64,000 bases of DNA. Origin: Castellaniella sp. S9 (GTDB lineage: Bacteria; Pseudomonadota; Gammaproteobacteria; Burkholderiales; Burkholderiaceae_B). Below, piece after piece: positions 45,693 to 54,585 of this stretch; within the stretch, counting starts at the first letter, position 1, and the number at the start of each line of letters is the position of its first letter. A program made the translations under genes and the position numbers. The notes below the pieces were generated by a model. It did not search any database and had not been told where the DNA came from. It worked only from the letters and a program-made list of their open reading frames with translations. Location of the stretch: contig NZ_JAPFGD010000006.1 in the NCBI RefSeq assembly GCF_027257175.1, forward strand, positions 1 to 64,000. The letters are read 5' to 3'.

Positions 45693-46898
45693 TCAATGCG
45701 GGGTTGAGGCCGCCGGCGAAGATCCACCGGGAAGCACCACATACCGGTTTCGCCCCGCGGACCATCCGGACAGTGCCGTGCCCAGGGTCACGAACACGAG
45801 CAGCCACAGTACGCCGATGAAGCTGCCGGACCAGTGGTGGATCAGGCCGATGAGCAAAGGGGCGAGGGCGCCGATCGTGTAGCCGGCGCTCTGGGCCATG
45901 CCCGAAAGCAGCGTGGCGGTCTCGGTATTGGGCGAACGCAGCACGATGATCGTCAAGGCGGTCGAAAACGTCGCGCCCTGGGCGAGCCCCTGGACCAGCG
46001 AGAGCGGGAACACCCAGGCTACCGGAGCGATCAGCAGGCCGATCAGCGGTATGCCGCAAGCCAGTGCCAGGACCAGGCTCAGCAGCCGCTGGTCAGGCGC
46101 CCGCTTGATCACGGCGGGCGCCAATAGATTGCCCGCCAGGTTCGCGATGATGCAGGCCGAGGTTGCCAGGCCCGCGGTTGTCGGATCCATGCCGCGCTCA
46201 CGCAGGATCGGCGCCATCCAGCCCAGGACCGTATAAGCCATCGATGATTGAAGGCCCATGTAGAGGGTGACTTGCCAGGCCAGCCGGTTCCTCCAGACAT
46301 CGCCGCAGGCATACGTCCCAGCGCGGCGATCCGGCAGCCTCTTGAACCGCGGCAGCCAGAGGGCGCCGGCCAGGGCGACGGGCAGCGCCCATAGCGCGAG
46401 ACCGCTGCTCCAGGCGAGATCCAGCGCGCGAACCAGGGGGATCGTCAGTGCCGCCGCCGCGGCCGATCCCAGGTTCATCGCCGTCACGTAGAGCGCCGTG
46501 ACGAGTGCAACCCGGCCGCTGAAATCGCGCCGGACCAGGACCGGCAGCAATACATTGCAGACCGCGATGCAGGCGCCGGCCAACAGGGAGCCCAGCACCA
46601 GCCCATGCAGGCCGTGGAAGCCCCGCAGCGCCGTGCCGGCGGCCAGGCCCAGCAAGGCGACGACCAGGGTGCGTTCGACGCCGAAGCGATGCACGCACAG
46701 CGGTGCGATCGGTGCGAACACGCCCAGACAGATCATGGGCAGTGCCGTCACGTACCCGGCCGTTGCCGCGGAGATCCCGGTCGTCCTGGTGATTTCCGGC
46801 AAGAGAACGGACAGGCTCGGAAAAATGAGGCGCAGATTGAAGGCGAGGAGCACCAGCGCCCCAATCGCCAGTCCACCTGCTATGGCGCTTCTTGGCAT
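45693..46898 (-). CDS. MFS transporter, CynX/NimT-like
   Basis: A 401 aa major-facilitator protein with about twelve helices and the N-terminal LIFPSLSVLLPEITRTTGIS plus ALPMICLGVFAPIAPLCVHRFGVERT pattern of the CynX/NimT group, whose members move cyanate, nitroimidazoles and other small anions. It diverges from the deacetylase gene. A palindrome just upstream of its promoter is nearly identical to one upstream of that operon, suggesting common control and a role in the same pathway. Confidence 0.88.
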   Translation of the reverse strand: MPRSAIAGGLAIGALVLLAFNLRLIFPSLSVLLPEITRTTGISAATAGYVTALPMICLGVFAPIAPLCVHRFGVERTLVVALLGLAAGTALRGFHGLHGLVLGSLLAGACIAVCNVLLPVLVRRDFSGRVALVTALYVTAMNLGSAAAAALTIPLVRALDLAWSSGLALWALPVALAGALWLPRFKRLPDRRAGTYACGDVWRNRLAWQVTLYMGLQSSMAYTVLGWMAPILRERGMDPTTAGLATSACIIANLAGNLLAPAVIKRAPDQRLLSLVLALACGIPLIGLLIAPVAWVFPLSLVQGLAQGATFSTALTIIVLRSPNTETATLLSGMAQSAGYTIGALAPLLIGLIHHWSGSFIGVLWLLVFVTLGTALSGWSAGRNRYVVLPGGSSPAASTPH

Positions 46899-46939
46899 CG
46901 ACGATCTTCCCGGATTCCCCGACGTGGGGATCGGACGCC

Positions 46940-46968
46940 ATGATAGTCCGCACCTATTTCAAACGCAA
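46940..46968 (-). promoter_or_regulatory. Candidate promoter of the MFS gene
   Basis: On the minus strand TTGCGT (46968-46963) and TATCAT (46945-46940) are 17 bp apart. This places the transcription start near 46933, about 35 nt before the ATG. Confidence 0.5.
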
Positions 46969-46976
46969 TCCAAAAT

Positions 46977-46991
46977 TCTCATTAAATGATA
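46977..46991. promoter_or_regulatory. Palindromic operator copy 1
   Basis: TCTCATTAAATGATA differs by one base from the perfect palindrome at 47131. It is centred about 51 nt upstream of the predicted MFS transcription start, a position typical of activators. Confidence 0.6.
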
Positions 46992-47130
46992 CTTTAAAAT
47001 GGGGCCCCTGCAGCGCAGGGAAGAATTCAACGCGGTGAACAGTACTTATTCGACAATATATCCCTTCATAATCAGTGATGAAACAGGATAACGCTCTTAT
47101 AGAATATGCATAGGGGATTATCCCTAATAT
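46992..47130. other. AT-rich divergent intergenic region
   Basis: No gene is seen. The sequence is much richer in A and T than the surroundings. Besides the two TCTCATTAAATGA boxes at its edges it holds a smaller inverted repeat, TAGGG-GATTAT-CCCTA (47111-47126). Confidence 0.55.
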
Positions 47131-47145
47131 TCTCATTAAATGAGA
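47131..47145. promoter_or_regulatory. Palindromic operator copy 2
   Basis: TCTCATT-A-AATGAGA is a perfect 15-bp palindrome. It is centred about 60 nt before the predicted transcription start of the deacetylase operon and 25 nt before its -35 box. Confidence 0.65.
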
Positions 47146-47162
47146 TAAATTCGATCTGTTGA

Positions 47163-47191
47163 TTGACACTGCAGAAGCCGGACCCTAGGAT
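47163..47191 (+). promoter_or_regulatory. Candidate promoter of the deacetylase operon
   Basis: A consensus -35 TTGACA (47163-47168) and TAGGAT (47186-47191) are separated by 17 bp, predicting a start near 47198 and a leader of about 60 nt. Confidence 0.6.
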
Positions 47192-47256
47192 GATTCGCAT
47201 ATGACACCGCTGAGCCGTTTCCCTGGCTCGCGGGTTTTTATTGATGGAGAAGTGAG

Positions 47257-48147
47257 ATGTCGAAGGCGGGAAGCAGTGTCCGGACACGTGTTCCTTATGA
47301 GCCGATACACAAGAGAAAAAAACTGCATCTGCCGAACGGCGGAAAAATCATCCTGTGGGTCATCGTCAACATCGAGAACTGGCGCCCGGAAAGACCGATG
47401 CCGCGTGTGGTCCTTCCGCCGCCCATGGGCCAGCCCATGCTGCCCGATGTTCCGAACTGGGCCTGGCATGAATACGGCATGCGCGTCGGCTTCTGGCGCT
47501 ATCTCGACGCACTGCGCAGCCGCGATCTGAAGGCTTCGCTTGCCGTCAACGGCAGTGCCTGCACCGTCTATCCAGAGGCCTGTGAAGCCGCCCGCGATGC
47601 AGGCTGGGAGTTCATGGGACACGGCTACGTGCAGGCGCCGATGCATACGGTGGAAGATGAAGGCGAGGCCATACGGAAGACGATCGAGGCCATCCAGGCA
47701 TTCACCGGCGAGGCGCCGCGCGGCTGGGAGAGCCCGGGCCTGACCGAAACCGACGAAACAGTCGACCTGCTTGCCGAGGCGGGCATCGAGTACGTGGCCA
47801 ACTGGGTTCTGGATGATCAGCCGGTGCCGGTCCACACCCGCACCGGAACCATGACCGCGCTGCCATACCCGGTCGAGATCAATGACGTCGTGATCAGCGC
47901 CGTCCAACTCCAGCCTTCAGACGAGATCTGGCGCCGTGGCAAGGACCAGTTCGACCGTCTATACCAGGAAAGCGCCGACTCGGTCCGCGTGATGTCCATC
48001 TCGATCCATCCCTTCCTGACCGGGGTGCCGCACCGCATCAAGTATCTGGAGCAGCTCCTGGACTACATCCTCGGGCATGAGGGCGTCGTCCCGATGACGG
48101 GCGCCGAGATGCTCGAATGGTATCGCTCGCAGGCGCAACAGAACTGA
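47257..48147 (+). CDS. Polysaccharide deacetylase-family (NodB/PuuE-like) amidohydrolase
   Basis: A 296 aa carbohydrate-esterase-4-fold protein without a signal peptide, so probably cytosolic. It resembles the PuuE/allantoinase-like branch more than peptidoglycan deacetylases: VNIENW replaces the usual first-motif DDG, followed by WAWHEYGMRVGFWRYLDAL, the HxxxH-type segment MGHGYVQAPMH and ISIHPFLTGVPHRIKYLEQLL. Such enzymes hydrolyse cyclic or linear amides. It heads an operon with an LVIVD protein and a TRAP transporter. GGAG lies about 10 nt before the ATG. Confidence 0.88.
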   Translation: MSKAGSSVRTRVPYEPIHKRKKLHLPNGGKIILWVIVNIENWRPERPMPRVVLPPPMGQPMLPDVPNWAWHEYGMRVGFWRYLDALRSRDLKASLAVNGSACTVYPEACEAARDAGWEFMGHGYVQAPMHTVEDEGEAIRKTIEAIQAFTGEAPRGWESPGLTETDETVDLLAEAGIEYVANWVLDDQPVPVHTRTGTMTALPYPVEINDVVISAVQLQPSDEIWRRGKDQFDRLYQESADSVRVMSISIHPFLTGVPHRIKYLEQLLDYILGHEGVVPMTGAEMLEWYRSQAQQN

Positions 48148-48179
48148 AGTCGCATTCATCATCATTGGAGGAGCACGAC

Positions 48180-49697
48180 ATGTCCACTGAGCACGACAAG
48201 AACTCATCGGTGAACCCCGCCATCCACGGCGTCATGCAGGAGGGAGGCACCGTGCCCATGCGGCTGCCCGCCGGTGCGCTGGACTATCTCGACCGCAATC
48301 AATACATCTCGTCCATGGAGGTCATCGGGTTCTACCCGTCGATCAAGGTCGACTTCTTCGGAGACGAGCACGCATGCCTATGGACGGAAGGCCGGCGGCG
48401 CATGCTCGCCTTCCAGGGTGGCTGGATCGACATCACGGAACCCAAGGCGCCCACGGTGATCGAGGAAGACGGCCTGGCGCCGTTCCAGAGCTGCATATAC
48501 AACGAACGCCTGAAGAAATGGATACGCATCGTCGCCCACCAGATTCCGCTGACACCAGGCACCGTCGAATACCCCCGTGGCAAATATCACCCCGAGTACC
48601 GCAAGCAGGCGGCATCGTATGCCGGCTTTCGCGGCATCAAGACCTATGACGTCACCAATCCGGAAAAGCCGGTGCTGCTGAACGAGTTTGCGACGGGGGA
48701 CACCGGCAACGGGGTACACCTGTCCTTCTATGACGGGGGCAAGTACGCCTATCTCGCCTGCGGCTGGGACGATCAGTTGCGGATGGAGAGTTCCGAGCGG
48801 GTCAATAGCCACGGGCTCATGATCGTCGACATGTCCGACCCCGCCGCCGTCAAGGAAGTCTCGCGCTGGTGGGTCCCGGGCCAGCGGCTCGAGGAAGAAG
48901 AACTGTATCGCAGCACCTACCCGTTTGCCGGCGACCAATGTTCCTGGACCTGCAATCGCACGCCCTGCATCGTTCCCAAGCGGGTCGAGGACGGGGGCAC
49001 GGTGGGCTATGGCGGCTGGGGGCATTTCGGCTTCTATGTGCACGACCTGTCCGACATTAAGAACCCGAAGGTGTACGGGAAGACGGCGCATCCGCTGGAA
49101 GCCATTGGCGGCATTCCGTATCACCACGTCGTGCCTGTCGTGGGGGCATCCGCCACAGAGCACCCTCAACTGCAGAACCTGGTCATCGCGCTGCCGGAAG
49201 CGCTCGAGGCCGATTGTCGCGAGCCCTTTCACCTGCCGTACGTCATCGACGCCAAGGATCCGGCGAACCCCCGGATCATCGGGCTCTTTCCCCGGCCCAT
49301 GCCTCATCCCGACGCGCCCTACAAGGACTTTGCAATGGCGCGCGGGCGGTTCAGTTCACGGGTGATGCAGCATTGGATCGCCCCCGGAAAGGCCCAGCCC
49401 AACCTGGTCGCCATGTCGTACCTGAATGCGGGCATCCGCCTGTATGACATCTCGGAACCCACTGCGCCCAAGGAAGTGGCGTACTTCGTCCCGCCGCGCG
49501 ACGGCGAGATCTCGGACTACATGAGCTGGCGCCGCGGCACGACCGAGGCCGTCTTCATCGAGTGGGACCGACGCCTGATCTGGGTGGCGACACACTCCGG
49601 GCTGTATTGCCTGTCCACACCCTTCCTCGGCGACCCCGTCCTCGAGCCGAAGAAGGTCGAAGAATGGTCGGTGCCTCACGTCAACCGAACCGCCTGA
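48180..49697 (+). CDS. LVIVD-repeat protein of unknown function
   Basis: A 505 aa protein without signal peptide or membrane segment. Repeated units such as KTYDVTNPEKPVLL, MIVDMSDPAAVKEVS, YVHDLSDIKNPKVYG, YVIDAKDPANPRIIG and LYDISEPTAPKEVAY recur every 60-90 residues, which is the LVIVD pattern and suggests a beta-propeller. Conserved-looking His residues (GVHLSFYDGGKYAYL, PYHHVVPV, MQHWIAP) and a CSWTCNRTPC cysteine cluster could bind metal, as in selenium-binding-protein-type propellers; this is inference. GGAGGAG lies 6 nt before the ATG. Its place between an amidohydrolase and a TRAP transporter points to a catabolic role. Confidence 0.8.
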   Translation: MSTEHDKNSSVNPAIHGVMQEGGTVPMRLPAGALDYLDRNQYISSMEVIGFYPSIKVDFFGDEHACLWTEGRRRMLAFQGGWIDITEPKAPTVIEEDGLAPFQSCIYNERLKKWIRIVAHQIPLTPGTVEYPRGKYHPEYRKQAASYAGFRGIKTYDVTNPEKPVLLNEFATGDTGNGVHLSFYDGGKYAYLACGWDDQLRMESSERVNSHGLMIVDMSDPAAVKEVSRWWVPGQRLEEEELYRSTYPFAGDQCSWTCNRTPCIVPKRVEDGGTVGYGGWGHFGFYVHDLSDIKNPKVYGKTAHPLEAIGGIPYHHVVPVVGASATEHPQLQNLVIALPEALEADCREPFHLPYVIDAKDPANPRIIGLFPRPMPHPDAPYKDFAMARGRFSSRVMQHWIAPGKAQPNLVAMSYLNAGIRLYDISEPTAPKEVAYFVPPRDGEISDYMSWRRGTTEAVFIEWDRRLIWVATHSGLYCLSTPFLGDPVLEPKKVEEWSVPHVNRTA

Positions 49698-49752
49698 AGG
49701 ACGAACGAGAGTAACCCTGTAGTCAAGCAATCCTTTGGCTTTGGAGATCGCC

Positions 49753-50772
49753 ATGCATCAATTCATCAAGACCGGGCTGGCCACGTGCCTGGCTGGCATG
49801 CTTGCGTTCGCCCCGGCGGCGTACGCGGCAAAATACACCATGAAGATTTCGCACTCCGCCGCGCCGGGCGACCCGCGCGACCAGGGGGCGAACGTCGTCG
49901 CCGACATCCTGAACAAAAGCAAGACCTGCGACATCAAGGTCCAGGTCTTCCCCTCCGACCAGTTGGGCGGAAGCGAGTCGATCTGGGAGCAGGTCCAACT
50001 GGGCGGCGTCGAGGTGATGATTGCACCGGCCGCGAACCTGGTGCCCTACGAGCCGTTGATGGGCATACTGGACCTTCCGTATTTCTGGCCCTCGGATCCC
50101 CATGAACTGCTGAAAGTCTATGAAAGCGAGGCCATGGCCGATCTGCTGAAGGTGCCCGAGCCCCATGGCTTCATCGTGCCCGGTGTCTGGCATACCGGCT
50201 ACAAGAACTGGACTTCCAACAAGGCCTTGCGCACGCCGGCCGATTTCAAGGGGCTGATCGTGCGGGTGATGCCGTCCAAGGTCCTGCACAAGCAGAACGA
50301 GCTGCTGGGCATGCAGAATGTGTCGATGAATTTCGGCGATACGTATTCCGCATTGCAAAGCGGCACCATCGGCGGCCAGGACAACCCGATCCCGCTCATA
50401 TACAACATGAAGTTCTACGAGGTGCAGAAATACATCACGATGACGAACCACGGGATCCTGGATCAGGTGTTCGCCATTTCGAAGGTCTTCTGGGACAAGC
50501 TGCCGGAGGCCTGCCATTCCGAGATCCGGGCCGCGGTGGCGGAAGGCGGGAAGACGACATTCGAGGTGAACGAGAAATTGATCCAGGAAGACCTGGTCAA
50601 GATCAAGGCCGCCGGGACCACCATCGTGGACCTCACGCCCGAGGAAGTCGCCGCGATCAAGGATGTCCTGGAACCCGCCGTCAAGAACTACTACGTCGAC
50701 ATGGTCGGGCCGAAGGGCGCGGAACTGGCGGCCAAGTTCGAGGACGAGTTCAAGAAAATGGGCGTCAAGTAG
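49753..50772 (+). CDS. TRAP transporter solute-binding protein DctP type (second system)
   Basis: A 339 aa periplasmic receptor. A signal peptide (MHQFIKTGLATCLAGMLAFAPAAYA, cleaved near residue 25) precedes AKYTMKISHSAAPGDPRDQGA. DctP elements are IKVQVFPSDQLGGSESIWEQVQLGG, LPYFWPSDPHE, FKGLIVRVMPSKVLHKQNELLG and YSALQSGTIGGQDNP. The conserved carboxylate-binding Arg is in LIVRVM. TTGGAG lies 6 nt before ATG 49753. Confidence 0.93.
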   Translation: MHQFIKTGLATCLAGMLAFAPAAYAAKYTMKISHSAAPGDPRDQGANVVADILNKSKTCDIKVQVFPSDQLGGSESIWEQVQLGGVEVMIAPAANLVPYEPLMGILDLPYFWPSDPHELLKVYESEAMADLLKVPEPHGFIVPGVWHTGYKNWTSNKALRTPADFKGLIVRVMPSKVLHKQNELLGMQNVSMNFGDTYSALQSGTIGGQDNPIPLIYNMKFYEVQKYITMTNHGILDQVFAISKVFWDKLPEACHSEIRAAVAEGGKTTFEVNEKLIQEDLVKIKAAGTTIVDLTPEEVAAIKDVLEPAVKNYYVDMVGPKGAELAAKFEDEFKKMGVK

Positions 50773-50798
50773 GGGTTTGACGGGGGAGAGTCGTCATC

Positions 50799-51311
50799 AT
50801 GAAACGCATTAACAATATAGCGGAGCTGACTGCGGCTCTCGCCCTGCTGGCTTTGAGCGGGCTCATGCTCGTGAATGTGTTCGCCAGGAACGTGGTCCGC
50901 CAGTCGTTCATCGGCACAGAGACGCTCGCCGTCTACTTCATGATCTGGATCACGTTCATCGGTTCGGCCGTGATCATCCTGAAGTACGGCCACGTCAGTG
51001 TCGACTTCTTCTTGCGGATGGTGCGCAACCGGCAGGGCCTCCTCCGCCTGATCGGCCTCTTGACGGCGGTCACGGCGGCCGTCATCAGCTGTTTCTTCGT
51101 CTGGCACGGGGCCCAGCTGGCCTACCAGCTGTTCATGCGGGGGGGCAAGGTGGCGACCCTCGGGATCTCGCAAGGATACATCTACGCGTTTGTCACGGTT
51201 GCCATGCTTCTGATGCTGTGCAATGCGCTGGTGCTGGGCTGGGGCGTGATCATGGGCAAGCCGGAGAGCTATCCGGGCATTCAAGAGCAGGATGATCCGT
51301 CAGAAGAATGA
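50799..51311 (+). CDS. TRAP transporter small permease DctQ type (second system)
   Basis: A 170 aa four-helix membrane protein. It has LTAALALLALSGLMLVNVFARNVVR, ETLAVYFMIWITFIGSAVIIL, GLLTAVTAAVISCFFVW and a fourth helix near residue 140. It is 26 nt after the binding-protein gene and 30 nt before the large permease gene. Confidence 0.9.
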   Translation: MKRINNIAELTAALALLALSGLMLVNVFARNVVRQSFIGTETLAVYFMIWITFIGSAVIILKYGHVSVDFFLRMVRNRQGLLRLIGLLTAVTAAVISCFFVWHGAQLAYQLFMRGGKVATLGISQGYIYAFVTVAMLLMLCNALVLGWGVIMGKPESYPGIQEQDDPSEE

Positions 51312-51341
51312 CGGCGGACGTATAGCGAAAAGGAACACAAG

Positions 51342-52616
51342 ATGGCTCTCCCAGGCGTAATTCTCGCGGTCGTGATATTGCTGCTGATGTCACTGCCGAT
51401 ATTCATATCCCTGTTGCTGCCGGCGATCGCCGGCCTGACCTGGTTCGACATGAGCATGCCGCCCGTGGCGGTCGTGCAGCACGCGATCAATGGCGTTTCA
51501 ATTCCCGCCTTGCTGGCCGTACCCTTGTTCATGTTCGCGGCCGACATCATCGCGGGCGGTGAAATCGCAGACAGGCTCGTTGCCCTGATGGAAGCCGCCA
51601 TTGGCCATATTCCGGGCGGAATGGCGATTGCGACGATCATGACCATGATGCTTTTTGGCGCCATTTCAGGAGTCGGCGTGGCCGCGATCGTCAGCATCGG
51701 CCCGATCGCGTATCCCGTGCTCTTGAAGCGCGGGTACAGCCGGGGCTTCGCTTTGGGGCTCATTTTGTCCGGCGCTACTTTATCGATGCTCATCCCGCCC
51801 AGCGTCGCCATCATCCTATATGGGCTGCAGGCCAACCAGTCGATCGCGCAGACCTTCCTGACGGGGCTTGCCGCAGGCATCGTCTTCGCCATCATTCTGA
51901 TCGCCTTCACGCTGGTCTATGTCCGCGTGCGCGGCCTGGGCAACGACCAGAAATTCAGTCTCGAGGGGTTGGTGGCGGCAGCGCGGCGCGCATCACTGGC
52001 GATCCTGTTTCCCCTGATCATATTGGGCGGGATCTATGGGGGGATCACGACGGTCACCGAGGCGGCCGCGGTGTCGGTCGGTTACGCGGTGCTCGTCGAA
52101 ATCTACGTCTACAAACGCCTGAACTGGGCGGCCCTGGTTTCGATCGCGCGCTCGTCGTCGAAAGTGATCGCGATGGTGATGATCCTGATCGTCGGCGGCT
52201 CTTTGCTGACCTGGTACCTGACGCTCCAGCAGGTGCCGCAGCTGGTCGCGAACATCGGTGTCTTCGACAGCGCGGTGACGGTGCTTCTGGTGATCAACCT
52301 GATATTCCTGTTTGCCGGGATGCTGGTCGATGTGAACTCGGCCATCATCATCCTGACGCCCTTGGTCATGCCGGCGGCCTTGCAGGTGGGGATCGATCCT
52401 ATCCACCTGGGTGCCGTCGTCGCCATGAACCTCGCGATCGGGATGATCAGTCCGCCGTTCGGCATGAACCTGTTCGTCGGTATGGCGACATTCAAGCTCA
52501 GCTACAAGGAAACGCTCAAGGCGGTGATGCCGTTCTTGCTGCTGATGCTGGTGTCGCTTGCGATCGTGACCTACATCCCGCAATCCACACTGTGGCTGCG
52601 TGATCTGCTGTTCTGA
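51342..52616 (+). CDS. TRAP transporter large permease DctM type (second system)
   Basis: A 424 aa permease with about twelve helices. DctM segments are AVPLFMFAADIIAGGEIADRL, GAISGVGVAAIVSIGPIAYPVLLKRGY, LSMLIPPSVAIILYGLQANQS, GGIYGGITTVTEAAAVSVGYA and NLAIGMISPPFGMNLFVG. An AAGGAA site lies before the ATG. The next gene encodes the IclR regulator, 150 nt further on. Confidence 0.93.
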   Translation: MALPGVILAVVILLLMSLPIFISLLLPAIAGLTWFDMSMPPVAVVQHAINGVSIPALLAVPLFMFAADIIAGGEIADRLVALMEAAIGHIPGGMAIATIMTMMLFGAISGVGVAAIVSIGPIAYPVLLKRGYSRGFALGLILSGATLSMLIPPSVAIILYGLQANQSIAQTFLTGLAAGIVFAIILIAFTLVYVRVRGLGNDQKFSLEGLVAAARRASLAILFPLIILGGIYGGITTVTEAAAVSVGYAVLVEIYVYKRLNWAALVSIARSSSKVIAMVMILIVGGSLLTWYLTLQQVPQLVANIGVFDSAVTVLLVINLIFLFAGMLVDVNSAIIILTPLVMPAALQVGIDPIHLGAVVAMNLAIGMISPPFGMNLFVGMATFKLSYKETLKAVMPFLLLMLVSLAIVTYIPQSTLWLRDLLF

Positions 52617-52765
52617 CTTGGCGAGCAATGCCTTGGCAAAATGCCGAATTGTGGTTCCATGACAGTCCGACTACTATGCGGCCACGATGAGCGGCTTTCC
52701 GTGCGGGGAAGCCTCCCGCCTGGCGCCCGCCTGCTACTCGTTCCGTGAATTGCTCCATTGACATC

Positions 52766-53542
52766 ATGCCGCCTGCTTCCAAATCCGCCGCGCAGTCGCC
52801 CGCCAAGACGGTCGGGCGCGCCGCGCTGCTGCTGAGGATCATTGCCTCGAGCCACAACCAGAGCCTGCGTCTGGTGGACATCGCCAAGATGGCTTCGCTC
52901 GACAAATCGACGGCCCAACGATTGTTGCAGCGGCTGGTGCTGGAACGCCTGGCGGTGCGTGATCCGGTTCGCGGCTACCGGCTCGGGCCGCTGATCTACG
53001 AGCTGGGCCTGGTGGCGCTGCCGGGAACCAATCTGCGCGAGGTCTCGCAGCCGTATCTGCATACCCTCGCGCAGGCGACGGGCGACATGGTCTTTCTCGT
53101 CGGGCGCAGCGGGCACGAATCGATCTGCCTCAGCCGGATAGCGGGCAATTACCCGATCCAGACCATGACGCGGACCGAAGGCGATCGCCACCCTCTGGGG
53201 GTCGGAGCCGGCGGGCTCGCGATTCTGGCATCCATGCGCGATGCCGAAATTCGCCTGGTGCTCGAAGCCGTGCAGCCCCGCCTGCAGGCCTATCAGATCA
53301 CGCCGGAACGCATACTGAAAGCCATAGACGACACGCGTGGCCGCGGCGGCATCGCAATCGACGCCGGCAACGCGGCCCTTGACGTGACGGCTATCGGCCG
53401 TACCGTGCACGACCGCGGCCGTGCGCCGGTGGCATCGGTCTTTGTGGCGTCCATCGGCGAGCGCATGATGGACAGCCGGCAAAAACAGGTCACCCGGCTG
53501 TTGGTCGATTGTGTGAACTCGATCGAGCACGTCTTTCATTAG
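52766..53542 (+). CDS. IclR-family transcriptional regulator
   Basis: About 258 aa, with an N-terminal winged HTH (TVGRAALLLRIIASSHNQSLRLVDIAKMASLDKSTAQRLLQRL) and a C-terminal effector domain containing GTNLREVSQPYLHTLAQATGDMVFL and GGIAIDAGNAALDVTAIGRTV. The start is uncertain: ATG 52766 or GTG 52745; neither has a clear ribosome site. Placed between the TRAP system and the asparaginase gene, it is the best candidate to bind the TCTCATTAAATGAGA boxes, but binding is not shown. Confidence 0.9.
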   Translation: MPPASKSAAQSPAKTVGRAALLLRIIASSHNQSLRLVDIAKMASLDKSTAQRLLQRLVLERLAVRDPVRGYRLGPLIYELGLVALPGTNLREVSQPYLHTLAQATGDMVFLVGRSGHESICLSRIAGNYPIQTMTRTEGDRHPLGVGAGGLAILASMRDAEIRLVLEAVQPRLQAYQITPERILKAIDDTRGRGGIAIDAGNAALDVTAIGRTVHDRGRAPVASVFVASIGERMMDSRQKQVTRLLVDCVNSIEHVFH

Positions 53543-53562
53543 CGGGATCTACAGAGGTTTTC

Positions 53563-54576
53563 ATGAATTTGCCTTCAGTCATCATTCTTTCCCTCGGCGG
53601 CACCATTGCGATGACCGAGAGCGATCGAGGCGGGGTTGTGCCCACGCTCTCAGGCGACGCGCTCGTTGCCGCCGTGCCGCAGCTCAAGCGGATCGCCGCG
53701 ATCGAGGCACGCTCGTTCCGTCAATTGCCCAGCGCCCAACTGCAGTTCGAAGACATCGAGGCGCTCGCGCAGACCATCGCCGAGCTCGATGCGGCCGGCC
53801 CGCGGGGCTTCGTCATCACCCAGGGCACCGACACGATCGAGGAAACCGCGTTCGCGCTCGATCGCTTGCTCGATATCGACAGCCCGGTCGTCGTCACCGG
53901 CGCAATGCGCAATCCCACCGTGGCGGGGGCCGACGGGCCGGCCAATGTGCTGGCCTCGGTTCAGGTCGCGATCAGCGATGCGGCCCGCGGGCTGGGGTGC
54001 CTGGTCGTCATGAACGATGAGGTGCATGCGGCGCGGTTCGTGCGCAAGATGCACACCAGCCGCACCGATGCCTTTGCGTCGCCGGCCAGTGGGCGTATCG
54101 GCTGGGTGGCCGAGGGCCGCTTTCGCCTGGCGCTGCGTCCGCCACGCATGCCGGGGCTTGCTCTCGCCGGCGAGGGCCGGCCGGCGCAGGTGGCGCTGGT
54201 GGCCGCCGGCTTGGGCGACAATGGTGAACAGGTGCGCGCACTGCTCGCAGCGGGTGGATTCGATGGCCTGGTCGTGGAAGCCACCGGCGGGGGCCATGTC
54301 TCCTTGGGCATGGCGGAAAGCCTCGAAGAAGCAGCCCGCGCCATGCCGGTGATCCTCGCCTCGCGCATCGGTGTGGGCGATACGCTGACAGGCACCTATG
54401 GGTTTCCCGGCAGCGAGATCGACCTGCAGCGCCGCGGCTTGTTGGTTTCGGGCTGCCTCGACGGCCGCAAGGCTCGGGTGCTGCTGGCGCTGGTGCTGCG
54501 ACACTGCCCGGGTGGCCGGGACGCGGTGGCGGATGCCTTTGCCCCCTGGTCGGGCGATTCTTCGTGCGCCTCCTGA
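53563..54576 (+). CDS. Asparaginase-family amidohydrolase
   Basis: A 337 aa L-asparaginase/glutaminase-fold enzyme. Both catalytic threonines are found: Thr14 in LSLGGTIAM and Thr89-Asp90 in ITQGTDTIEETAF. GAMRNP and PGSEIDLQRRGL are also typical. No signal peptide is visible, so it should act in the cytosol. It is 20 nt after the IclR gene and may use another omega-amide produced by the cluster rather than asparagine. AGAGG lies 6-7 nt before ATG 53563. Confidence 0.92.
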   Translation: MNLPSVIILSLGGTIAMTESDRGGVVPTLSGDALVAAVPQLKRIAAIEARSFRQLPSAQLQFEDIEALAQTIAELDAAGPRGFVITQGTDTIEETAFALDRLLDIDSPVVVTGAMRNPTVAGADGPANVLASVQVAISDAARGLGCLVVMNDEVHAARFVRKMHTSRTDAFASPASGRIGWVAEGRFRLALRPPRMPGLALAGEGRPAQVALVAAGLGDNGEQVRALLAAGGFDGLVVEATGGGHVSLGMAESLEEAARAMPVILASRIGVGDTLTGTYGFPGSEIDLQRRGLLVSGCLDGRKARVLLALVLRHCPGGRDAVADAFAPWSGDSSCAS

Positions 54577-54585
54577 CCGGGAGGC

